Shown: piece after piece, positions 1 through 8,254 of the stretch | Numbering within the stretch: position 1 is the stretch's first letter | Layout of the letters: every line of letters begins with the position of its first letter | Assembly (NCBI GenBank): GCA_963422505.1 | Contig: OY730197.1 | Span: 63,273,019-63,337,018, forward strand | Source of the DNA: Pseudognaphalium luteoalbum | Taxonomy: Eukaryota; Streptophyta; Magnoliopsida; Asterales; Asteraceae | Direction of reading: 5' to 3' | Length of the DNA: 64,000 bases | Made by a program: the position numbers and the translations under genes | Notes under the pieces: generated by a model | What the model saw: only the letters and a program-made list of their open reading frames with translations | Databases searched by the model: none | Told to the model about the DNA's origin: nothing

Positions 1-316
1 AGTCTAGGTCAATCCACCTAGAACTCTATAAACAATGGATCTGATACCAGCTGATGCAAGGGTGCAACGACAGCAGAAGCTAAATACGACAGTGCTGCTT
101 TGCAAGAGCAACATCGCCACGAAGATATTGTCCGCTTTGGAACAGTCGAGTCACCAGCGACTCAACTACCCTAACGGATTTAAAACGCGTCTTGTGAGGA
201 AGTGGTATGCACCCTCTTTTAAGGAAGGAAACAATTCCACCTCCAACCGATGTGGGACAAGTTGGGGTAGGAGAAGGTTAACCCAACAACCCCCACCCAC
301 ATCGGTGCGATGTCTA

Positions 317-328
317 GCTCTGATACCA
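317..328 (-). other. Initiator-Met-type primer binding site in array unit
   Basis: The minus strand reads TGGTATCAGAGC, the usual plant PBS complementary to initiator tRNA-Met, two bases after an LTR end TGTGACA. Equivalent sites are 2404-2415, 14533-14544, 21343-21354, 23478-23489, 25618-25629, 27755-27766 and 29891-29902. The copy near 16222 is overwritten by a local duplication of CTAAAAATCGGAAACAA. Copies 5 to 8 carry one or two substitutions. Confidence 0.9.
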
Positions 329-430
329 ATCTGTCACACCCCGTCTAAAGCGGAAACAACGGAATATAACCATGATAGGATCACAACATATTATTATAAA
401 GAATACTAAATGAAATAAATATTCAATGTG

Positions 431-1006
431 TCATGATGTCAATAACAATAAAAACGGTTCATGAACCTGCATATTCCACCAGGTCAACGCCTTACCTGAC
501 AACTCAGTAGTAGCATATTTAACACTATGTTCTTCGGCGCAATTACTGATATCCATCACTGACTCCATCTTCTCAATCCACCTAGAACAAACTATCGCTC
601 CCCCCTTTCCATCAAAATCCCATGGCTTACAAGCCTTGAACTCCTTATAAGGAGACACCCTAACAGCCGCTCCATTACCAGCCCCATCAGCACCCCCATT
701 ACCATTATCCTCATTAGGGTCTCCATTAGGATCTACCTCTTATTCCCCGCCACCTCCTACACCTGTACCCAGCAACACACCCTGAGTAACATGTGCAACT
801 ATATTAGGCAATAATGTCTGGAGCTGTTCCGCGATCATAGCAGCCACATTGGGCGCCTCACCCCCACCTCCTGCATTGTCACCACTAGCGCGATCACCCC
901 CGTGGCCATGACCACCACCTGTTCTTCCACCACCTCTACCATTGCCTCCTCCCCTATATGCACCACCACCTCCATTGGCGACGCGTACAGATCTTCTTGG
1001 TGGCAT
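431..1006 (-). pseudogene. Truncated Ty3/gypsy gag, array copy 1
   Basis: The start is the ATG at 1006 (MPPRRSV), followed by a Gly/Arg-rich N-terminus and then the retrotransposon gag core (YKEFKACKPWDFDGKGG, RWIEKMESVMDI, GKALTWWN). The frame is stopped by TAA at 740-742, about 90 codons in, and resumes in the same frame to 431. After TWWN the reading runs into LTR-end sequence, so the rest of gag, including any zinc knuckle, and all of pol are missing. The stop is shared by every copy in the array, so it was already in the founder. Gag normally forms the particle shell; this copy cannot. Confidence 0.85.
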
Positions 1007-1517
1007 GTTCTCTACAATGGGTATACCACATATTAGCACAGTTGAAGGATAAAGATAGAGTTTATGTACACATGAATTTTCATATATCGGAGATAAGCAA
1101 TTCATGCAAATAAGAACAAAAGCCCACAAACAAGAAAGGATATAACGGTAATTGAACATAACTCATCCTTCGTACACCCCTAAGGATAGCACCTTCTTCA
1201 CTTACGTCGGCCGCCATAATCGTAAAAGTATTCATTCACACACATAACTATCTTCTAATTTCTTGTAACACAATGTACTTGTTCAAAAGGGCAAGGATTA
1301 ACAATAGAATCAACAGATATGCACAACACATGTCAAATAGCAATTTTTATGAGATGAATGAATTTATAATTAAATAAGGAGTTCTCAATGTAACAATTTT
1401 CATAATCTCAAACAAAATCAAATCACTATGATGTAGTACGTTAATACGATAATGACAATGGTGTATTTTAAGAAAATTTCATGGGCTCCATTTGCAGTTG
1501 GCTTAAATACGTTTCCC

Positions 1518-1985
1518 TTATTGTGGGTGGGGAAGAGGGGATGCAACTTTTGGCTCAGGACCTACTCGGCTACAAGCACTCTCCCCCGAGGTCGTGGGTT
1601 TTGGATCCCTTGCCCAAATAGCATTTTCAAGCTTCCTTTCCTCATGTTCCTCCAAGGGTTCTTCTTCCGAATCCTCCTCACGTTCTTCCTTTGGATCCTC
1701 CTCAGGTTCTTCCTCTGGATCCTCCTCAGGTTCTTCTTCTTCCTCTACCGGTTTCTCTTCGGGCTCTTTTTCAGGTAAGAGTTCAATCTCCAATCTTATT
1801 CTTTGAGACTTCCCTTCCTTCCACAAATACCAAACACACCGCTGACCCCACGTCATGGGCTTCTTCCTCTTACTTGGTACTTTCGATGGTCTATAACGAT
1901 TCGGACTACTAGCTAACTTAGGTTTACCCTCAGAATTTCCTTCAGACGACGATGAGATGTGGATAACCTCCTTGCTATTTGACAT
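1518..1985 (-). CDS. Acidic Glu-rich ORF upstream of gag, array copy
   Basis: An ORF of about 155 codons starting MSNSKEVIHISSSSEG. An in-frame ATG lies six codons upstream at 2003, but the conserved MSNSK start looks more natural. The N-terminus is Ser-rich, a basic stretch (KVPSKRKK) follows, then a long run of Glu/Pro/Asp repeats (EEDPEEEPEEDP type) and a Pro-ending tail. The function is unknown. It occupies the place where some plant Ty3 elements carry an extra ORF between PBS and gag, as the intact chromovirus at 42427 does with an unrelated protein. A minus-strand TATA box lies about 100 bp upstream (2076-2088). Low-complexity acidity could be structural or chromatin-related, but nothing here proves translation. 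Confidence 0.6.
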   Translation of the reverse strand: MSNSKEVIHISSSSEGNSEGKPKLASSPNRYRPSKVPSKRKKPMTWGQRCVWYLWKEGKSQRIRLEIELLPEKEPEEKPVEEEEEPEEDPEEEPEEDPKEEREEDSEEEPLEEHEERKLENAIWARDPKPTTSGESACSRVGPEPKVASPLPHPQ

Positions 1986-2075
1986 GACTGTGTTGTGCAA
2001 CAAATGTTAGAAAGGAATCGAATTATGTCTGAAAATGCACACATAGTTTCCTAATTCATTTTCTACATTCGGGTT

Positions 2076-2088
2076 CCTTATTTATAGT
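2076..2088 (-). promoter_or_regulatory. TATA box of the array unit (minus strand)
   Basis: The minus strand reads ACTATAAATAAGG, about 100 bp before the ATG of the acidic ORF and downstream of the unit's PBS, so it is internal to the element and not in the LTR. The same sequence context recurs in the other units, for example at 14213, 21022, 23154, 25295, 27430 and 29567. This is a motif-and-position call only. Confidence 0.5.
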
Positions 2089-2517
2089 GTAGGTCAATCC
2101 ACCTAGCACTCTATAAACAATGGATCTGATTCCAGCAGATGCAAGGGTGCAACGGCAGCAGAAGCTAAATACGATAGTGCCGCTTTGCAAGAGCAACATC
2201 GCCATGAAGATATTGTCCGCTTTGGAACAGTAGAGTCACCAGCGACTCAACTACCCTCACGGATTTAAAACGCATCTTGTGAGGAAGTGGTATGCACCCT
2301 CTTATATGGAAGGCAACAATTCCACCTCCAACCGATGTGGGACAAGTTGGGGTAGGAGAAAGTTAACCCAACAACCCCCACTCCCACATCGGTGTGATGT
2401 CTAGCTCTGATACCAATCTGTCACACCCCGTCTAATGCGGAAACTACGGAATATAACCATGATAGGATCACAACACATTATTATAAAGAATACTAAATGA
2501 AATAAATATTCAATGTG

Positions 2518-3093
2518 TCATGATGTCAATAACAATAAAAACGGTTCATGAACCTGCATATTCCACCAGGTCAACGCCTTACCTGACAACTCAGTAGTAG
2601 CATATTTAACACTCTGTTCTTCGGCGCAATTACTGATATCCATCACTGACTCCATCTTCTCAATCCACCTAGAACAAACTATCGCTCCCCCCTTTCCATC
2701 AAAATCCCATGGCTTACAAGCCTTGAACTCCTTATAAGGAGACACCCTAACAGCCGCTCCATTACCAGCCCCATCAGCACCCCCATTACCATTATCCTCA
2801 TTAGGGTCTCCATTAGGATCTACCTCTTATTCCCCGCCACCTCCTACACCTGTACCCAGCAACACACCCTGAGTAACCTGTGCAACTATATTAGGCAATA
2901 ATGTCTGGAGCTGTTCCGCGATCATAGCAGCCACATTGGGCGCCTCACCCCCACCTCCTGCATTGTCACCACTAGTACGATCACCCCCGTGGCCATGACC
3001 ACCACCTGTTCTTCCACCACCTCTACCATTGCCTCCTCCCCAATATGCACCACCACCTCCATTGGCGACGCGTACAGATCTTCTTGGTGGCAT
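2518..3093 (-). pseudogene. Truncated Ty3/gypsy gag, array copy 2
   Basis: Starts at the ATG at 3093 (MPPRRSV). In-frame TAA at 2827-2829, then the gag core resumes in the same frame and ends after TWWN at the LTR junction. Near identical to the copy at 431-1006. Upstream on the minus strand the unit is split by the copia insertion at 3144, so its acidic ORF now lies beyond 13133. Confidence 0.85.
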
Positions 3094-3143
3094 GTTCTCT
3101 ACAATGGGTATACCACATATTAGCACAGTTGAAGGATAAAGAT

Positions 3144-3744
3144 TGTTGGGACATGTATGTGTGACAACAGATCTAGCTTGTAATAGTACTAGTGATTATT
3201 GTAATCAAGTGTGTACAATTGATTTGGATTTGTAAAGGATATTTGTTTGGTATTAATATTCGTTAAATATATTAGTATGATAAAGTGTTAGACGAATATT
3301 GAATACGATGTTACAAAATAGAGTATGTGAGATAAGATTTCAAGTCACAGAATTCAAGTCCTGCGAGATGAACTCTGGGCTCGCAGAGCTGCGAACCGAG
3401 TCAAACTTTGGGCTTGGTTGTGGGCTGCGAGTTGAACTCGACTCGCAGAACCCATCGACCAGCGAATCGAGTTTAACTAAAACCTATAAATACTTTATTA
3501 GGTTTAATCGGAAAAGAATTTTGGCCATTCGATTTCCAGAGGACAAAAACACGTTTCTAAGCATTTATAAGGTTAGGTATTGATCGATTAACATTAATTA
3601 ATCAATACAAAACCTTATTGATAAACCAATTCGCTATTATCTTGCGAAACAAATTGTTCACACATTGTGAACCAAGTATTGAGGAATTCTGCACCTTAAT
3701 ACCTAAGATAACCTCGTTATCGATCCACGTACTAGGGACTTACA
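3144..3744 (+). repeat. 5' LTR of copia element 1
   Basis: TG...CA ends, 601 bp. TATAAATA at 3485-3492 is the likely core promoter. A palindrome pairing CTGCGAGT with ACTCGCAG (about 3424-3448) lies some 35 bp upstream of it, and copies of the TGCGAAYYGAG motif flank it. Confidence 0.95.
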
Positions 3745-3746
3745 AT

Positions 3747-3758
3747 TGGTATTAGAGC
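3747..3758 (+). other. PBS of copia element 1
   Basis: TGGTATTAGAGC, two bases after the LTR end. It differs by one base from the initiator-Met PBS TGGTATCAGAGC. Confidence 0.85.
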
Positions 3759-3953
3759 TTTCGGGCTAAATACTTAGTTAGTTCGAGGTTATTTGGATAA
3801 TAACGATAGATTTAGGATTGTTGTTACATTTATTCTTTGTAAAAACAATCAAAATCACTCTCTGGAAGTTTTTAGTTTCGTAATCGACCGAAATCTTAGG
3901 GTTTAATCGATTAGAAAACTAAAATTTTCGTTTTAGGGTTTTTCAGCCGATTC

Positions 3954-4105
3954 TGCGAACCGAGTTCCCCTGCGAACCGAGTTCCCCTGCGAACCGAGTT
4001 CCCCTACGAACCGAGTTCCCCTGCGAACTGAGTTCCCCTCTGCGAACTGAGTTCCCCCTGCGAACCGAGTTCCTGTCCTGCGAATCGAGTTTCTGCGAAG
4101 TGAAC
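3954..4105 (+). repeat. 17-bp tandem repeat in copia leader
   Basis: About nine units of TGCGAACCGAGTTCCCC start at 3954, 3971, 3988, 4005, 4022, 4041, 4059, 4079 and 4094; the last four are irregular. The block lies in the untranslated leader between PBS and gag. The core TGCGAACCGAGTT is the same motif that recurs in the LTR and the inter-ORF regions of this family. Confidence 0.9.
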
Positions 4106-4145
4106 TTTCTAGTTTTTCTGATTGTTAATTCCCGAAACTCTTAAA

Positions 4146-6259
4146 ATGTCTGACATTAGCAAAATGATTGAGATGGAGCACGAGGTTGGAAAATCTAATA
4201 CTCCACCTAAGTTGTTACGTGTTGAAGACTATTACAGTTGGAGATATAGGTTTGAATCTTATTGTAGATTCCATAATCTCTCAATCTGGATGTGTATCAA
4301 AGGAGGATACACGGCACCCACCCAAACTGTTCAAAATGCTGTTGTTGTGGTATCCTATAATCTGATGAGTGAACAACAAAAGAAAGACTATGAGAATGAG
4401 AATAAAGCTCATTCTTGTATCAAGATGTGCTTATCTAAAGAAATTAATCATCATTTAAAATCTTTTCATAATACTAAAGCACTCTGGGAAGCGCTTGAGA
4501 AAAGATGTGAGGGAAGTCCACAAGTACAAGCAAGCAAGAAGAAGCTTCTGAAAAAGCAGTTTACTTTGCTTAAAGCTTTTAAAGGAGAAACTCTTGATGC
4601 TTATGTTACTCATTTCTACCATTTGTTATCTGAGATTGAAAACCATGAAATCACTATTGAGGAGGTAGAGAAAACCGACAAGTTTCTTGAGGGTTTACCT
4701 TCTAAGTGGGAGATGTATGGTGTGATGATTACAGACAATGAAACCAGATATGCAACCATGACACTTGAGCAGGTCATTGACAAGCTCAAAGGATATGATT
4801 TCACTAAGAAGTCGAAAGATACTGATTCTGATCATGTTCAGGATCCAGGACTGTATCATGGAAAAACTTCTATCTCGACTGCTTCATCCAGCTCGACCAC
4901 TGCTTTGTTTGTTGGTAATGCTGATGGAAAGGGTGAAATGATAACTGATGAACGGTGTTTCATTACATCATCTGGAAATGAAGCTAAAGGGAAACCTTCT
5001 GAGAAGTCACCTCAGGAACATCAAAAGATGCCTATGAGTGTGAAATCTGCTGAGCAGCAACTGTCTATTCTTGCTTCATTTGTAGCTTCATATGAGAATT
5101 ATATTGATTGTAAGATTAATGATCCAATTCTTTTTGATGAAGACTATGATCAGATAGATCCTGATTATCTTGAAGAAATAGATCTCCAGGACCAACTCGC
5201 TTTGTTGTCAAGGAGAGTTAAAAATTTCTTAAAGAAAAATTGAAGAAAGGTGTTGGCAACAGATCAGGGTTTGATAAAACCAAGGTCAAGTGTTATAACT
5301 GTAAAAGTTACGGACACTTTGCTAGAGAATGCCAAAGACCTAAGGTAGAGACTGGTGAAGGGAAACAAGGCTCGGGAAATACTTTGCATTCCAAAGCCTT
5401 AGTAGTGAAACAGCTAGATGGGTCTTATGATTGGAAAACTCAGTCAGAGGAAGCTTTGATGGCTGAGATTGACGATCAAGAGATTGTATCTGAGTCATTA
5501 TCCTATATGCCCACTGATCCAACTTTTGAAATAAAGGTGCCTGAGACTCCTGTTAAAGCTAATGTTGATGATGTGTTAGACTTGGGTTCAACTGAAGATT
5601 TGGATCCTGTAGATTTTGTAGCTAAGATGGCTGAACTGCAAACTGATAAAAAACGGGTATGCCTAGATCTTGTCTCTCTTGTTGATCTTTGTCAGTTAGT
5701 TTCTAGTTTACAGTCCCAAGTTAGTGCTTATGCTGATTCCTATAAGACTTTGACTGAAACTAATAATACCCTGTCATCTCAACTTAGCACACTTAGTAAA
5801 TCCAGTGACGCTGTAAGATCTGAACTTGACCTAGCTAAGTTAGATATATGTAGGTTAAGTGATGATAAACAAGCCTTAAAGGATAAGATTAAGGCAGATG
5901 CGGCTGACAAGACAGCTTTTAGAGATACTGTGAATGAGAAATTAATTATCATAGACGGTCTCTATATGAACATAAATGATTTGAATCTGTCCATTGCTAA
6001 TAAGGATAAGGAGTTAGCTGATTGCAAAACAAAACTTGTAGCTCAGAATCGTAAGCTTGAGAGCTATAGAACATCTGAAATGGATAAAATGTTAGGTTCT
6101 CAGCGTAGTGTGAAGGATATGTCTGGTTTAGGTTATAATGATATGCCTCACCCATTCAATTCAAATTACACTAAAACTCCTGTAGATAGTGAAATGGTGG
6201 ATACAGTGTTATGTGTTGTACTTGAATTCTTCAATATGTTGTATAGTAGAAAACACTAG
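4146..6259 (+). pseudogene. Copia gag, frameshifted, with zinc knuckle and coiled coil
   Basis: The ATG at 4146 opens a copia-type gag (UBN2-like core around ALWEALEKRCEG, LLKKQFTLLKAF and FLEGLPSKWE). The frame stops at 5243 just after an A-run, and the reading continues in the -1 frame from about 5240. There a CCHC zinc knuckle (CYNCKSYGHFAREC, 5291-5332) is followed by an acidic stretch and a long Leu/Ser-rich coiled coil, ending at 6259. The simplest reading is loss of one A near 5232-5239. Programmed -1 slippage is less likely because the heptamer is G AAA AAT. Gag would normally package the RNA. Protease, integrase and RT do not follow: homology switches near 6215 to sequence that lies downstream of RNase H in element 2. 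Confidence 0.85.
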
Positions 6260-7022
6260 ATATTGTGCACATTAACAATAAAAGTTTTGCTCAGAAATCT
6301 GTGTGTAATTTGTTTATGTGGATCATAATATCGGTAATCGTCCTGAACTGTCTATGATATTTGAATATTCACTTTTGTGAATTATAAGAAATAATAAGTT
6401 ATTTATCAATAAAGTGATATATCATGTGGATAAAGGTATATAAGATATAATTTTATAAATATAAGTTTATTACTGATTAAAGTTGTGATTTTATTGTGCT
6501 TATATGAATTTCATGAGGTATGTATACTAACAATCGTCTTAGGCTTATTACAATCTATTAAGTACAGCTTATTCTTTCTAATATGATCCCCAAGCAGTTA
6601 AAACTTTAAGTGTTTACTATTAAGTTAATTTATTAGAATGTTAGTAGTTTTATTATTTTAACTTTTGTAATTATTTCTTAGAATTAATGAAGTTTTATTT
6701 TGTATTCTTGTTTTATTTAGTGTTTACCCTTTGGAATTAAATTAAACTAGTTCTCTTATATCCGTGTTGAATAAATGTCTCAACTTCAAGTAAAAAACGA
6801 TTTATTTATTTTTGACTTGAATTTTGACTTAAGGCCATTTTAATAGTGGCATAAGTTGTCTATGCAAAAACATTTATTGTTTTGGCTACATATTTACGAA
6901 GATAATTATTTAATTACGTTTTAATTTATACTTTTTATTTAATTCGTATTTTAAACTAATATTGCGAGTTTGACCAGTCAAACTTTGCGAGCTGAGTTGA
7001 AACATGCGAATCGAGTACATAG

Positions 7023-7030
7023 TATAAAAG
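7023..7030 (+). promoter_or_regulatory. Candidate internal promoter of copia element 1
   Basis: TATAAAAG is preceded by GCGAGTTTGACC and by TGCGAATCGAGT seven bases upstream, echoing the LTR, where a GCGAATCGAG copy lies about 13 bases before its TATA. Element 2 has TATAAAGG at 32280-32287 in the same relative place with TGCGAATTGAG upstream. It lies about 1.2 kb before accessory ORF 1. Confidence 0.45.
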
Positions 7031-7499
7031 AAACGAGTTCAACGAACCGACCCACACTTTTCTATTCACTCTGCGAACCGAACTCACAACTCCTCTGCGA
7101 CTCGAATTTTGGCGAAACAAACCGAATTCATTTTTTGGTTGATTTTCTGTTATACGTACAAGGAAGGAGTTTTTCAATCCGTGAATCTTTTACAACTTTT
7201 CATTACGAATCTGTTGAAGTAAGATTCATGACTTTTCACCGTGTAATTTGTGAGAAATCGATCGGTTTACGTTTTTGAATGTTTCGGTTTAGTTTATCAC
7301 GGATTTTGATCAATTAGTGATTTAGAAAACCTAAAACATACTTACAATGCTTAATCGATGGTTAATGAACATGTTATAATCGATTAATTGCTTCTAAACG
7401 TATTAAATTGCTAATTTGGTGTTTAAATTCGTTGAGCAGATGGTTCCGCGAATCGAGATCTATCTCGATTCGCAGCCCGCTCCAACGAACTGAGAACTT

Positions 7500-7695
7500 G
7501 AGTTGACCGAAGCGAGACGTGATTACTCGTTTGACTTGAGTTGACCGAAGCGAGATGAGATTACTCGTTTGATTTGCGTTGACCGAAGCGAAACGAATTC
7601 ACCTTGTTTGACTTCAGTTGACCGAAGCGAAATGAATTCACTTCGTTTGACTTCGGTTGACTGGAGCGACTCGAGTTCAACTCGCAGAACTTCTG
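7500..7695 (+). repeat. 38-39-bp tandem repeat in copia element 1
   Basis: Five units begin with GTTGACCGAAGCGA (the last is GTTGACTGGAGCGA), starting at about 7502, 7540, 7578, 7617 and 7656. It lies between the internal TATA and accessory ORF 1. The corresponding part of element 2 (about 32640-32930) has looser TTGACTTGCGAG-type repeats. Confidence 0.85.
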
Positions 7696-7975
7696 CGAAG
7701 CGAGTTGACTTAATTGTTTAATTTTTTTTTGTAAATTACAATTTACGATTAACTTTATTTGACTTTGAGAACTGAATTTAATTTGTTGACTTCAGTTAAC
7801 TTTTTGAAAAATAAAGTTAAATTTACAATTTAAGAAATATAACTTGTTTTCGATTTGAGAATTGTTTGGTTACAGATAATTAACAAGTTACTCGTTTATA
7901 TACATATAGACTTAAGAACCTTTGTTTATAAGTTTAAATATGTGTAATATCTTAACAATTTAAGTTATTTCATAT

Positions 7976-8034
7976 CGAAAGTCTTCCGACTCATAGCGTA
8001 GTCGAGCAGCGTGTCCCGATATTTATCGGCGGTA
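7976..8034 (+). other. Conserved two-hairpin element, copy el1-A
   Basis: Starts CGAAAGTCTTCCGACT. Stem 1 pairs CGACT (7987-7991) with AGTCG (8000-8004). Stem 2 pairs CCGATA with TATCGG just before GCGGT. It lies about 220 bp before the accessory ORF 1 start. Homologous to the elements at 11013, 32980 and 35885. Confidence 0.65.
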
Positions 8035-8254
8035 TGATAACTCAAATTGTTATTCTTAGTTAACGGACTTTATATATAATTTATAGAATATAATTGAAAA
8101 AGTTAATTCAATTAAGTTTCCGTGAATTAAGTTATAAGTTGATAGTATACTTAAACGTTTGATGATCTTTTTGATCATAATACGTTAATGTGTAAATTAT
8201 CTAATGTTCGTTAACTTAACCTTTTTGCTATTTGTGTAATTTTGAATTACAGAT

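Larger units (their letters stand above)
6260..8254 (+). other. Inter-ORF region with internal TATA, repeats and hairpin element
   Basis: About 2 kb without a credible ORF, homologous to about 31570-33265 in copia element 2. It holds a cluster of TGCGA motifs with TATAAAAG at 7023-7030, 38-39-bp tandem repeats at 7500-7695, and a conserved two-hairpin element at 7976-8034. It ends in ATTACAG directly before the accessory ORF start. The AT-rich parts (6260-6950, 7720-7975) show nothing further. Confidence 0.6.

Noticed and set aside
740..742. Readthrough stop codon in the array gag
   Set aside because: TAA about 90 codons into gag, with gag itself truncated downstream, gives no sensible readthrough product; an inherited nonsense mutation is simpler.
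5226..5243. Programmed -1 frameshift in copia gag
   Set aside because: The local heptamer is G AAA AAT, not a canonical X XXY YYZ site, and a one-base loss in an A-run explains it more simply.
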